Below the pieces are notes generated by a model, which saw only the letters and a list, made by a program, of their open reading frames with translations, was not told the DNA's origin and did not search any database. Shown piece by piece: positions 16,000-24,228 of a stretch of DNA of 64,000 bases (the stretch's first letter is position 1; every line of letters starts with the position of its first letter). Source of the stretch: an uncultured Rubrobacteraceae bacterium (GTDB lineage: Bacteria > Actinomycetota > Rubrobacteria > Rubrobacterales > Rubrobacteraceae). The position numbers and the translations under genes were made by a program. Where the stretch lies: the NCBI GenBank assembly GCA_902806085.1, contig CADCVH010000010.1, positions 62,001 to 126,000 of the forward strand. Reading direction: 5' to 3'.

Positions 16000-16731
16000 A
16001 TGCGCGCCCTCCTGTCCTTCTTCACCGTCTACCCCGTCCCCGGAGCCTCCCTAAAAGACGCGGCCCGCGCCTCCCACCTCTTGCCGCTGATCGGGCTCTT
16101 CACGGGGGTTCCGGCCGCCTTGCTGTTGCTGCTGGCCTTCGTCATGCCGCCCTCCGTCGCCGCTGTCCTGGCGCTCGGGGGCGTGCTGCTCGCGGCCGGC
16201 TTCCACCACGCCGACGGGGTCCTAGACGTCGGGGACGCCCTGATGGTCCACGGAGACCCCGCGAGGCGGAGGGCCGTCCTGAAAGACGCCAGGGTCGGCA
16301 TCGGGGGCCTCGGCGCCCTCTTCCTGGTCTACGCGCCCGCCGTCGCCGCGCTGGCCGCGCTGGCGGAGGCCTCGCCTCCGCGCGCCGCCGCGGCCCTGAT
16401 CGCGGGCGAAGTCGCCTCCCGCTCCGCCATGCTCCTGATGATGGCCTTCGGCCGCCCCGCCGAGACGACCTCCTCTTCGATGCCCTTTGTGGAGGCGCTC
16501 GCGGGACCTCGCACGACGCCCGCCGTTGTTCTCGCCCTGCTGGCGCCGCTCCCGTTCGTGTTGCCGGCGGGCTCGGTAGGCATCCTCGCGGTCACGTGCG
16601 TCCCCCTGACCGCCGCCCTCGGACTCTATGTTTCGGGCCGCGCCTTCGGCGGCATAGGCGGCGACCCTATCGGGGCCACGGGCGAACTAACCCGAACGAT
16701 CCTGCTCGTCGCCCTCTGCGCAACGGCCTAG
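16000..16731 (+). CDS. cobS: adenosylcobinamide-GDP ribazoletransferase (cobalamin synthase)
   Basis: A 243-aa polytopic membrane protein that joins adenosylcobinamide-GDP and alpha-ribazole, completing cobalamin. It has the family core FHHADGVLDVGDALMVHG near residues 68-85, with DARVGIGG after it. Also present are an N-terminal LLSFFTVYPVPG, and a GGIGGDPIGATGELTR motif near the C-terminus. ATG at 16000 directly follows the cobU stop with no spacer. It closes the four-gene nucleotide-loop operon. Genes for corrin ring synthesis are not in this window, so the strain may salvage corrinoids or encode the ring genes elsewhere. Confidence 0.94.
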   Translation: MRALLSFFTVYPVPGASLKDAARASHLLPLIGLFTGVPAALLLLLAFVMPPSVAAVLALGGVLLAAGFHHADGVLDVGDALMVHGDPARRRAVLKDARVGIGGLGALFLVYAPAVAALAALAEASPPRAAAALIAGEVASRSAMLLMMAFGRPAETTSSSMPFVEALAGPRTTPAVVLALLAPLPFVLPAGSVGILAVTCVPLTAALGLYVSGRAFGGIGGDPIGATGELTRTILLVALCATA

Positions 16732-16755
16732 CCCCGGCCGCAAAAGAGCCGGGGC
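16731..16755. terminator. stem-loop after the cobalamin operon
   Basis: GCCCCGGC (16731-16738) pairs perfectly with GCCGGGGC (16748-16755), a 9-nt A-rich loop between. It lies between convergent genes. No U-run follows, so it is at best a weak or factor-assisted terminator. Confidence 0.45.
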
Positions 16756-16800
16756 CAGAGCCAGAAAGCCGACAAGCCGAAAGCCGCCGCAGGCGGCGTG

Positions 16801-17532
16801 CTAGCTCGACAGGTCGTCGCCCGGCTGCATGACGTGGACGGTCACGTCCGGGGCTATCTCGCCGAGGTGCTCCCGGAGCTTCTCCGGGGTGCCGGTGAAG
16901 AACGGGAGGACGTCCGGGCTGTAGTGGATCGGCACGACGTGACCGACGCCGAGGAGGCGGGCGGCGTGGGCGGCCTCGAAGGGGCCCATCGTCAGCCGGT
17001 CGCCGATCGGGAGGAGGGCGAGGTCCGGGTGGTAGAGCTGCCCGATAAGCTGCATGTCCCCGAAGACGGAGGTGTCCCCCGCGTGGTAGAGGCGGAAGCC
17101 GCTCTCGAACTCGACCACGTAGCCTATCGGCTCGCCGCCGTAGATCAGGGACCCGTCCTCCGCCTGGATGCTGGAGGAGTGGAAGGCGTTGGTGGCCGTG
17201 ACCTTGATGCCCCCGACCTCGGCCGCCCCGCCTTTCTGGATGGGCTGGCCGTTCTCCACGCCCTGACCCTGAAGGTAGGAGAAGATCTCGAAGTTCGACA
17301 CCACGGCAGCACCCGTCTCCCGCGCGATGGGGATCGTGTCGCCCATGTGGTCGGAGTGCCCGTGGGTCAACAGTATGGTGTGGACGTCGCCGGCCTCTTT
17401 CAGGTCTTCGGGCGTCGTCGGATTGTCGGTCAGGAACGGATCTATAAGGATCTGCTCGCCCCCGGGCGTCACGAACCTGAAGGCCGAGTGGCCGAGGTAG
17501 TTGATCCTGGTTCCGCCAAGCATCTCTTCCAC
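16801..17532 (-). CDS. UPF0173-type metal-dependent hydrolase
   Basis: A 243-aa metallo-beta-lactamase-fold protein. The metal-binding motif THGHSDHMGD lies near residues 57-66, with the LYHAGDTSVFGDM aspartate region and a final VVPIHYSPD histidine. The short opening INYLGHSAFRF is characteristic of the YtkL/UPF0173 group. These proteins are likely hydrolases, but their substrates are unknown. GTG at 17532 has GGAGG about 7 nt upstream; ATG at 17523 is an alternative. It stands alone and converges with cobS. Confidence 0.9.
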   Translation of the reverse strand: MEEMLGGTRINYLGHSAFRFVTPGGEQILIDPFLTDNPTTPEDLKEAGDVHTILLTHGHSDHMGDTIPIARETGAAVVSNFEIFSYLQGQGVENGQPIQKGGAAEVGGIKVTATNAFHSSSIQAEDGSLIYGGEPIGYVVEFESGFRLYHAGDTSVFGDMQLIGQLYHPDLALLPIGDRLTMGPFEAAHAARLLGVGHVVPIHYSPDVLPFFTGTPEKLREHLGEIAPDVTVHVMQPGDDLSS

Positions 17533-17627
17533 GGTTTTCCTCCGTTTCTACGCTTTACGAGCCGAAAAAGAACACCCGGGCGTTTACCCGATTCGGTGCC
17601 CACGGAAACGGTCCGGACGGCGAAGGA

Positions 17628-17633
17628 TATAAT
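17628..17633 (+). promoter_or_regulatory. -10 element of the YdcZ-like gene
   Basis: A perfect TATAAT, 50 nt before the ATG at 17684. No convincing -35 was seen. Confidence 0.45.
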
Positions 17634-17683
17634 TCCGCGGGCTCCGGGATGACCGGACGCGCATCTAGAGATCTCGGAGGGAT

Positions 17684-18106
17684 ATGAAGGCAGTGGTTCT
17701 GCTCGCGGTGCTCGCGGGCCTGTGCGTGGCGGTCCAGACGAACCTTACGGCGGCGGCCCAGCGCGCCCTGGGTGCCCCGGTTCTCGTCGCGATCTCGGGC
17801 CTCTGCACGAGCCTGACGGCGCTCGTGGTCGCCCTTAGCATCGCCCGACCGGAGTTCACGGGCCGGGCCGTCGGCTACGCCGTGGCCTCCGGGGTGCTCG
17901 GGGCCGTGATCGTGGGCGCCATAGCGATAGCCGCCGCCCAGGGGGGCGTCGCCCGGGCACTCTCCCTCGTGATCGCCTCCCAGCTCGTCTTCGGCCTCAT
18001 CCTGGACGCCTCCGGCGTCTTCGGCGACGGCCCGGACGTCGGCCTACTGAAAGTGGTCGGGGTGGCCCTCATCATCGCCGGGGGCGTGCTGGTTATAAGG
18101 TTTTAG
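17684..18106 (+). CDS. YdcZ/DUF606-type small DMT transporter
   Basis: A 140-aa membrane protein with four or five hydrophobic helices: residues 2-20, then GAPVLVAISGLCTSLTALVVAL, GVLGAVIVGAIAIAAAQGG, VIASQLVFGLILD and a last helix ending VIRF. Size and pattern fit the DUF606/YdcZ family, half-length relatives of EamA transporters that probably dimerise. The substrate is unknown. GGAGG lies a few bases upstream of the ATG. Its TAG stop falls inside the first unit of a tandem repeat array. Confidence 0.8.
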   Translation: MKAVVLLAVLAGLCVAVQTNLTAAAQRALGAPVLVAISGLCTSLTALVVALSIARPEFTGRAVGYAVASGVLGAVIVGAIAIAAAQGGVARALSLVIASQLVFGLILDASGVFGDGPDVGLLKVVGVALIIAGGVLVIRF

Positions 18107-18163
18107 GTATAAGGTTTTAGGTATAAGGTTTTAGGTATAAGGTTTTAGGTATAAGGTCTTGGG
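18094..18163 (+). repeat. tandem 14-bp (2 x 7) repeat array at the ydcZ-like stop codon
   Basis: Five head-to-tail copies of TATAAGGTTTTAGG: units at 18094, 18108, 18122 and 18136 are identical, and the fifth (18150-18163) is degenerate. Each unit is two heptamers, TATAAGG and TTTTAGG. The gene's last codons and TAG stop (18104-18106) are part of unit 1. It is strikingly AT-rich against the surrounding sequence, and related heptamers occur near 19.56 kb and 43.2-43.3 kb. Confidence 0.95.
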
Positions 18164-18235
18164 CGCGAGGACTGGCCTGCGGGGAGCAAGGCTGGTCGCG
18201 TCCGCCGCCACATATATGCGAGTGGCCGGCCGGGA

Positions 18236-19174
18236 TCACGAAGTTGCCCACACCTCTGCGACGTCCAGCATCTCCGTGCCCACACGCCCGGCGCCGACCC
18301 GCGTCGCGAGGAGCCCGGTGGACACCCGCTCGACGAAGCCCCACTCCCAGATCGCCCGGGGGTCGACGCCCGTGAGGCGGGAGAGGTGGGCGCACCGCTC
18401 GCGGCCGAGCCTCATCGCGTCGCCGCCCAGCAACCCGCCGCTCCACTCCCTCAAGAGGATGCCGAGGTCGTAGGCCGGCTCGGCCAGCAGCCCGTCCGGG
18501 TCCACGAGCTTGAACCGCGCACGCCCCCGCGTTCCTTCGCCCGCCCGCAGCGCGTTCGCGTCGTGCGCGTCCCCGTGGACCAACACGGAGGCTGCGGGGT
18601 CAAAGGCGGCCCGGCGGGCCTCGGCGAACGCTTGGGCCCGCTCCACCACCCGCCTGGAGCACGGCCGGTTCGTCTCCTCCCAGGTGGCGGCGATGAACCC
18701 GGAGAGCCAGCGGGCCTTCTCCGACCCCGTTTGCAGGCCCGGCGGGGGCGGCGTCTCCCACGCGCCTCGCAGCGTCGCGCAGAGGATCTCCACCCGATCC
18801 GGTACGGGCAACCCGGATTCGCGGAGCGAAGGCCCTAGCCGCTCCTGCAGCATGGCGTGACGTCCCTCGTCATGCTGCAGCAGCCGCGCGTACCCGCGTC
18901 CTTCGGCGGCCAAGAGCACCCGGACCTCGCCCGCGAAGGATCCGTAGGGCGGCATCTCGAGCTTGACGACGGCGTCTTCGCCAACGTGGCTCTTGGCGGC
19001 GGCCACGTAGGACTCCGAACCCCCGGAGAGGGTGGCCCCGACGGTCACCCCCCAGTCGCGCTCCAGCTCCCGGATCAGGCGGCTTAGGCCGACCAACCAC
19101 CGGCGCCCTTCGGCGCCCTGGTACAGCGCCTTCTGGCGCACCGCCTCCGGCACGGCGATGCCCCCGCCGCTCAT
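18236..19174 (-). CDS. aminoglycoside phosphotransferase-like kinase, APH(6)/hydroxyurea type
   Basis: A 312-aa small-molecule kinase. It has the catalytic loop VLVHGDAHDANALR near residues 195-208 (Brenner-type HGDxHxxN) and the metal-binding DPDGL region followed by AEPAYDLGILLREW. That arrangement is typical of the APH(6) streptomycin kinase / hydroxyurea phosphotransferase family. The N-terminal lobe has GATLSGGSESYVAAA and a lysine in VVKLEMP. Most chromosomal members have not been shown to give drug resistance, so the real substrate is open. The ATG at 19174 was chosen over longer frames, which run into low-quality coding sequence. Confidence 0.8.
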   Translation of the reverse strand: MSGGGIAVPEAVRQKALYQGAEGRRWLVGLSRLIRELERDWGVTVGATLSGGSESYVAAAKSHVGEDAVVKLEMPPYGSFAGEVRVLLAAEGRGYARLLQHDEGRHAMLQERLGPSLRESGLPVPDRVEILCATLRGAWETPPPPGLQTGSEKARWLSGFIAATWEETNRPCSRRVVERAQAFAEARRAAFDPAASVLVHGDAHDANALRAGEGTRGRARFKLVDPDGLLAEPAYDLGILLREWSGGLLGGDAMRLGRERCAHLSRLTGVDPRAIWEWGFVERVSTGLLATRVGAGRVGTEMLDVAEVWATS

Positions 19175-19235
19175 GCGTCGCTTCCCGAGGACCCCGTACC
19201 GACAGGGATGCCGGGGTCCCCGGGTCGGTGCGGGT

Positions 19236-19373
19236 TCAACCCCACGCTTCGCGGCACGGGAAGGGCGCCTGCTGCTGCACTCCGGGGCGCGCCCTTCTGG
19301 GGCCGTAACCCTCCAACCGCTCCCGTTCGTCGGTGAGCTCGACGCGCCGAGTACGGCGTTTCCCTTCTCCCAT
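19236..19373 (-). CDS. possible 45-aa protein
   Basis: A short minus-strand frame starting at ATG 19373 with GGGAGGGG about 9 nt upstream. The product is highly basic and polar (MGEGKRRTRRVELTDERERL start) and has no recognised motif. Only the good ribosome-binding site supports it; chance occurrence in GC-rich DNA is quite possible. Confidence 0.22.
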   Translation of the reverse strand: MGEGKRRTRRVELTDERERLEGYGPRRARPGVQQQAPFPCREAWG

Positions 19374-19558
19374 CGTCGTCCCCTCCCGCACGATGCGCCG
19401 TGGGGAGCAAAGATGCCACATGTGGTGGTCGGAGTCCACCACATCGGCCCCGACGTTGCCCGGCGGGTTCTGTTAACTGGGCGACGGATACGAGTAGCGT
19501 CTGCCTTGGCCAGGTCAGCGAGAAGGGTTGTGGTCGGGCCAGGAGGTTTCGCCCGAAG

Positions 19559-19579
19559 CCCAAAACCTGTAACCTGTAG
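19559..19579 (-). repeat. three degenerate heptamer repeats
   Basis: Read on the minus strand: CTACAGG, TTACAGG, TTTTGGG, adjacent and in phase. They end five bases before the GH15 start codon, so on the plus strand they form the very 5' region of that gene. They share the NNNNRGG form of the arrays at 18.1 and 43.2 kb. Confidence 0.7.
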
Positions 19580-19584
19580 CCTTC

Positions 19585-21393
19585 ATGGGCTACCTACCGA
19601 TAGCCGAGCACGGCGTTATAGGCAATTTGCATACGGCGGCGCTCGTCGGGATGGACGGGACCATCGACTGGCTTTGCCTGCCGGCCTTCGATTCCCCGAG
19701 CGTGTTTTGCTCCATCCTCGACGACGAGAAGGGCGGGCACTTCCGGCTCCGGCCCGAAGAGTACGAGCGGAACCAGCAACTTTACCTTCCGGACTCCAAC
19801 GTGTTGCTGACGAGGTTCCTCTCGCGGGAAGGTATGGCGGAGGTGATCGACTTCATGCCGATCCTCTCCAAGCCGGGGGACCGCTCCAGGCTGGTGCGCC
19901 AGGTCAGGGTCGTCCGCGGGTCGATGGCCTTCGAGGTGGAATGCCGCCCCGCCTTCGACTACGCCCGCGGCGACCACCACCTCTCGATCGGCCAGTCCGG
20001 CGCCGTCTTCAACGCCGCGAACGCTTCGCATTCCTCGCTGGGCCTCTCGGCGGACGTGCCGCTCGAGAAGAGGCCCGGGGACGCCGCCGGGGCGCGGTTC
20101 GTGCTGGGAGAGGGCGAGCGGGCCACGTTCGTGCTCTCGGAGGTCGAGGAGGGGGAGGGGCCGGGGCCCGTGTTCCGGCGGGACGCCTTCGAGGAGAGCC
20201 TGCGCGCGACGCTCGCGTACTGGCGGCGTTGGATCTCGGGCAGCACCTACTCGGGCCGGTGGCGCGAGTACGTCCACCGCTCCGCCCTCGTCCTCAAGCT
20301 CATGGTCTACGACCCGACCGGCGCGCTAGTCGCCGCCCCGACGATGGGACTGCCCGAGAGGATCGGCGGGGCCCGCAACTGGGACTACCGCTACGCGTGG
20401 CTTCGGGACTCCGCCTTCACGCTCTACGCCCTGATCTCCATCGGCTTTGAGGCCGAGGCGAACCGCTTTATGGACTGGCTCCGCGACCGCTGCGCCGCGG
20501 ACGAAGACGGCCTCCTGCAACCCCTCTACGGCATCGACGGCCGCGCAGAGATCGAAGAAGAAGAGCTGCACCACCTGTCGGGGTACATGGGCTCGAAGCC
20601 CGTGCGCCTCGGCAACGCGGCTTACGGCCAGCTCCAGCTCGACCTCTACGGGGCGATCCTGGACGCCGCCTACCTCTACAACAAGCACGGCGCCCCCCTC
20701 GACTACGACCTCTGGAAAAACCTCCGGCGCATCCTCGACTGGCTCGTGGAGAACTGGCGCCTCGAGGACGAGGGCATATGGGAGGTCCGCGGCGGGCGGC
20801 GGCACTTCGTCTCCTCCAAGGTGATGAGCTGGGTGGCCCTGGAGCGGGCCGTCAGGATCTCGCGCCAGCGCGGCCTGCCCTCGGGCAACGGGGGAGAGGG
20901 ACGCTGGATCGCCGAGCGCGACAAGATCTACGAGGAGATCATGGAGAAGGGCTGGAGCCCGGAGAAGAAGAGCTTTGTCCAGCACTACGGCGGCGACGCC
21001 CTGGACGCCTCGCTCCTCCTCATGCCGCTGGTAAAGTTCGTCGGTCCCACGGACCCGCGCTGGCTCGCCACGCTCGACAGCATCCAGGAGGAGCTGACCT
21101 ACGACACCCTGGTCGAGCGCTACAAGACCGACAAAGCCGCGCCCGACGGCCTCGTCGGCGACGAGGGCAGCTTCAGCATCTGCTCGTTCTGGTTCGTGGA
21201 GTGCCTCACCCAGGCCGGCCGCCTCGACGAGGCCCGCCTCGCCCTGGAAAAGATGTTCTCCTACGCCAACCACCTCGGCCTCTACGCGGAGGAGATCGGC
21301 TCCTCAGGCGAGGCCCTCGGCAACTTCCCCCAGGCCCTGACGCACCTCTCCCTGATAAGCGCCGCCGTCCACCTCGACCGCGCCCTGGGCTAG
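19585..21393 (+). CDS. glycoside hydrolase family 15 protein (glucoamylase/trehalase-like)
   Basis: A 602-aa enzyme with the GH15 (alpha/alpha)6 toroid. The N-terminal domain starts MGYLPIAEHGVIGNLHTAALVG and DGTIDWLCLPAFDSPSVF. The catalytic domain has RNWDYRYAWLRDSAF, the substrate-proximal W-L-R-D motif, and the late acid in SFSICSFWFVECL followed by LGLYAEEIGSSG, where the family places its catalytic glutamate. Actinobacterial relatives include GH15 trehalases and alpha-glucosidases. The trehalase role is attractive for an organism that may accumulate trehalose, but the sequence does not decide. Weak ribosome-binding site; heptamer repeats sit directly upstream. Confidence 0.93.
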   Translation: MGYLPIAEHGVIGNLHTAALVGMDGTIDWLCLPAFDSPSVFCSILDDEKGGHFRLRPEEYERNQQLYLPDSNVLLTRFLSREGMAEVIDFMPILSKPGDRSRLVRQVRVVRGSMAFEVECRPAFDYARGDHHLSIGQSGAVFNAANASHSSLGLSADVPLEKRPGDAAGARFVLGEGERATFVLSEVEEGEGPGPVFRRDAFEESLRATLAYWRRWISGSTYSGRWREYVHRSALVLKLMVYDPTGALVAAPTMGLPERIGGARNWDYRYAWLRDSAFTLYALISIGFEAEANRFMDWLRDRCAADEDGLLQPLYGIDGRAEIEEEELHHLSGYMGSKPVRLGNAAYGQLQLDLYGAILDAAYLYNKHGAPLDYDLWKNLRRILDWLVENWRLEDEGIWEVRGGRRHFVSSKVMSWVALERAVRISRQRGLPSGNGGEGRWIAERDKIYEEIMEKGWSPEKKSFVQHYGGDALDASLLLMPLVKFVGPTDPRWLATLDSIQEELTYDTLVERYKTDKAAPDGLVGDEGSFSICSFWFVECLTQAGRLDEARLALEKMFSYANHLGLYAEEIGSSGEALGNFPQALTHLSLISAAVHLDRALG

Positions 21394-21498
21394 TTGTGCT
21401 GTTCTGCCCGATGGCTTGCGTTCCCGACCGGATCGCGGAGGGAGAGGCTGCATGGTGGAGATCCTAGGGGTTCACGGGGCCGGACGGGAGCCGTCGTC

Positions 21499-22080
21499 TT
21501 GATCGCGGAGAAGCTGCCGGACTTCGGGTTGGATACCTCCGGACGCCTTGGATCCCACTTTCGCGCCCTCGGTGCCGACGACTTCCGCACCGCCGCCCGG
21601 TACGTCCGGGACCTCCCCTACGGCAGGAACTCAGACAGGTCCGCTTTTTCTCTCGTGCTGACCGAGGGTCGCGGAACGTGCAGCACGAAGCACGCCCTGC
21701 TCGCCGCCCTCGCGCGCGAGCACGACGCCGACGTGGAGCTACGGCTCGGCGTCTACCTCATGGACGGGGCGAACACGCCCGGCGTCGCTGACGTTCTCGA
21801 CGCCCACGGGCTCGCCGGCCTGCCGGAGGCGCACTGCTACCTGGCCTACCGGGACGAGCGTGTGGACGTTACGGGTGCCGGGGCTAATGCCGTCCAGAGG
21901 CTTCTCCGCGAAGAGGCAATAGAGCCGGAGCAGATCGGCGCGTACAAGGTGGACATGCACCGGGACTTCGTGCGTACGTGGGCGGCGGGGCGGGGCCTGG
22001 ACCCAGAACGTGCGTGGACCGCACGGGAGGAGTGCATCGGCGCCCTCTCGGGCCGGGGCGTGCCCCAGAACGGGGGATAA
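21499..22080 (+). CDS. transglutaminase-like protein
   Basis: A 193-aa protein with a probable papain-like transglutaminase fold. Cys is in GRGTCSTKHALLAAL, His in PEAHCYLAY and Asp in ERVDVTG, spaced as a Cys-His-Asp triad. Bacterial members act as peptidases or amidases; no signal peptide is present, so it is probably cytoplasmic. TTG at 21499 gives the start MIAEKLPDFGLD; a longer frame from 21394 would add a poor N-terminus. It follows the GH15 gene by 105 nt and may share its transcript. Confidence 0.72.
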   Translation: MIAEKLPDFGLDTSGRLGSHFRALGADDFRTAARYVRDLPYGRNSDRSAFSLVLTEGRGTCSTKHALLAALAREHDADVELRLGVYLMDGANTPGVADVLDAHGLAGLPEAHCYLAYRDERVDVTGAGANAVQRLLREEAIEPEQIGAYKVDMHRDFVRTWAAGRGLDPERAWTAREECIGALSGRGVPQNGG

Positions 22081-22162
22081 CGCTGCGGCGAACTGCCATC
22101 AGGCAGGGCGGCGGTACGGATCTCCTCGACACCCGACCAACCGGAGGGCCGGAAGCCGACCG

Positions 22163-23557
22163 CTAGAACACCATCCCTATAATTGCCAGGATGGCGACGG
22201 AGATCGCGACGGGCGCCAAGGCGCGGCGTGTGATCTCGCCCTCCCGCCCCACGAGCCCGGTCGCCGTCGCCGCCAGCACGATGCGCTGCGGCGCGAGCAG
22301 GCTCGCGTGGCTCCCCGACACGTTCTGCGAGGCCGCCGCGAGCGACTCCGGTATTCCGAGCCCCCGCGCCGCCTCGACCTGCAGCGGCATGAAGAGCGCG
22401 TTTGAGGCTGCGTTGGACCCCGCCAGCGCCCCACCGAAGGCGCCCAGAACGGGCAGGACCGCCGGGTACAGGCCGCCGAAACGCCTGGCCTCGGAGGCGA
22501 GCACCCCGGCGGCCCCTCCGTCGGCCAGGACCGCGCCCGCGAGCACGAACGTGAGCACCGCGCCGGCGGTCGGCAACCACTGCCGCCCCGTCTGCCGAAC
22601 GGCCCCACCGAACCGCGCGCTCCCGACCGCGAACAACGCGGCGGCGAAGACCGAGCAGGCCAGAAGCGGTAGCCCGGGCCCGTCCAGCACCGGCCCGACC
22701 CAGGCCAGGGAACCCGGGTCTCCCGCCGCGTTTATGAGGACGAGCAGCGCGAGGAGAAACGCGTAGGGGAGCAGCGCGCGAACCGGGGCGCCCCCGGCCC
22801 TGTCTCTACGCCGCCCGAGGAAGACCGCCGCGGCGACTAGCCCGCCGACCGCGCCCGAAAGCTCGGGTACGAGGAACAGGCTCGTCGCCAGCGTCCCGCC
22901 GCCGGCCGCGAGGCCGAGCAGGGCGGCCTCCGCGCCGCGACGCCGGACCCCGGACCATCCGCCGGCGAGCGCCACCGCCGCCACGCCGTAGACGGGGAAG
23001 AGGGGGAGGCTGAGGAGGGCGCTCCAGTCGGAGAGCTCGCCGAAGCCCATCCCGGCTAGGTCGGCCCCGATCACGGTCCCCACCCCCAGGGCGCCCCACG
23101 GCACGGCGCACTGCCCCCAACTCGCCAACACCGCCGCCTTTACGGGAGAGAAGCCGGCGGCCAAAAGGATCGGGGCGCTGATCACCACCGCCACCCCGAA
23201 CCCCGTCACCGACTCGAAGAACGGCGCCACCCCAACCACCACCCCCGCCGCCAGCGCGACCGGGTCCGGCTCCAACCTCCCCAGAAACCGCGAAACCTCC
23301 TCCACCGCCCCGCCCGCCGCGAGCACGTTGTAGAGCAGCAACCCGCCAAAGAGAACGAACAATACCCGCCCCGACGTCCCAACCCCCCCGCCCAAAGCCC
23401 CCCAGAGCCCAGATCCCCCAAACACCAGAGCCCCGGCAACCGCCGCCCCGAGCGTCGCCACCCCCACCCACACCGCCGGCCTGCCGAGCACCAGAAGCCC
23501 CACGCCCGCCACCACGAACGGCGCCGCCGCCACGAGGAATGTCAGCACATCTACCAT
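22163..23557 (-). CDS. L-lactate permease family transporter (LctP/LldP)
   Basis: A 464-aa polytopic membrane protein with around twelve hydrophobic helices. The family's hallmark FFESVTGFGVAVVISAP lies near residues 110-126, with GFSPVKAAVLASWGQCAVPWGALGVGT after it, and a late GSNAASNALFMPLQ and ASQNVSGSHASLLAPQRI. It would take up L-lactate, D-lactate or glycolate by proton symport. ATG at 23557 avoids overlap with the divergent regulator. Only 20 bp separate the two start codons, so the regulator very probably controls it. Confidence 0.88.
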   Translation of the reverse strand: MVDVLTFLVAAAPFVVAGVGLLVLGRPAVWVGVATLGAAVAGALVFGGSGLWGALGGGVGTSGRVLFVLFGGLLLYNVLAAGGAVEEVSRFLGRLEPDPVALAAGVVVGVAPFFESVTGFGVAVVISAPILLAAGFSPVKAAVLASWGQCAVPWGALGVGTVIGADLAGMGFGELSDWSALLSLPLFPVYGVAAVALAGGWSGVRRRGAEAALLGLAAGGGTLATSLFLVPELSGAVGGLVAAAVFLGRRRDRAGGAPVRALLPYAFLLALLVLINAAGDPGSLAWVGPVLDGPGLPLLACSVFAAALFAVGSARFGGAVRQTGRQWLPTAGAVLTFVLAGAVLADGGAAGVLASEARRFGGLYPAVLPVLGAFGGALAGSNAASNALFMPLQVEAARGLGIPESLAAASQNVSGSHASLLAPQRIVLAATATGLVGREGEITRRALAPVAISVAILAIIGMVF

Positions 23558-23577
23558 GATAGAATGACTTCTACCAA
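23551..23577. promoter_or_regulatory. compact divergent control region, permease / regulator
   Basis: An extended -10 (TGA then TAGAAT, 23560-23565) lies 12 nt before the regulator's ATG and overlaps the permease start codon. TCTACCA occurs twice (23550-23556 and 23570-23576), and TAGAA/TTCTA (23560-23564 and 23569-23573) forms a short inverted repeat. These are candidate binding sites for the XRE-cupin protein. Confidence 0.5.
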
Positions 23578-24183
23578 ATGGCGGAGAACAGTGCAACAGC
23601 GGCGTTGGGGGTGGTTGAGGCGGTTTCGTCCGGCCGGCTGGGCGGGCGCGTCAAGGAGTTGCGCCGCGGCCGGGGGCTGACCCTTGAGGAGTTGGCCGAA
23701 CGGTCGGGGGTGAGCCGGGCCATGATCTCCAAGCTGGAGCGCGGCGAGAAGAACCCGACGCTGGTCGTCGCGGCTAGGCTCGCCGAGGGGCTCGGGGTAA
23801 CCCTGTCTCGTCTCGCGGGCGCCGAAGAGCGGCGCGAGGTCGTGGTGGTGCCGAGGGAGAGGCGCATGGTCATGCGCGATCCAGAGACCGGCTTCGAGCG
23901 GCAGTTGCTCTCCCCGACCTTCTCCGGCCGGGGCGTCGAGTTCGTCCGCAACGTGGTCCCGGAGGACGGCACCTCGGGCGAGTTCCCCCCGCACCGCAGG
24001 GGCGTGCAGGAACACCTCGTCGTCGAGAAGGGAGAGCTCCGCGCGAGGCTCGGTGGTGAGGAGTACCGGCTCCGGGAGGGCGACGCGCTCTACTTCGAGG
24101 CGGACGTGCCGCACCGCTTCGACAACGTGGGCGCGGGGGAATGTTCCTACTACCTCGTCATAAACTCAGCAGGGGCCGTCTGA
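23578..24183 (+). CDS. XRE-family regulator with C-terminal cupin
   Basis: A 201-aa regulator. The helix-turn-helix (about residues 22-80) reads LRRGRGLTLEELAERSGVSRAMISKLERGEKNPTL in type, ending with GLGVTLSRL. The cupin domain (about 105-200) contains PPHRRGVQEHLVVEKGEL and GDALYFEADVPHRFDNVG. The HTH binds DNA and the cupin probably binds a small carboxylic or amino acid effector. Divergent placement 20 bp from a lactate permease suggests local control of substrate uptake. The -10 position implies a leaderless mRNA starting at or near the ATG. Confidence 0.9.
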   Translation: MAENSATAALGVVEAVSSGRLGGRVKELRRGRGLTLEELAERSGVSRAMISKLERGEKNPTLVVAARLAEGLGVTLSRLAGAEERREVVVVPRERRMVMRDPETGFERQLLSPTFSGRGVEFVRNVVPEDGTSGEFPPHRRGVQEHLVVEKGELRARLGGEEYRLREGDALYFEADVPHRFDNVGAGECSYYLVINSAGAV

Positions 24184-24228
24184 AGCGGTGGGTAGGGGAG
24201 GTGGCCGTTTCGAAGGCGCGGTCGCGCC

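Larger units (their letters stand above)
19175..19584. other. 410-bp region without a confident gene
   Basis: Between the kinase and the GH15 gene I see no well-supported gene. It holds a perfect inverted repeat, ATGTGGTGG (19420-19428) and CCACCACAT (19436-19444), with a 7-nt loop. It also holds a short minus-strand frame (next entry) and, at its right end, three heptamer repeats (19559-19579). It may be remnant sequence plus the control region of the GH15 gene. Confidence 0.5.

Noticed and set aside
18094-18163. CRISPR array
   Set aside because: Units are 14 bp with no spacers and no cas genes nearby; it is a simple tandem repeat.
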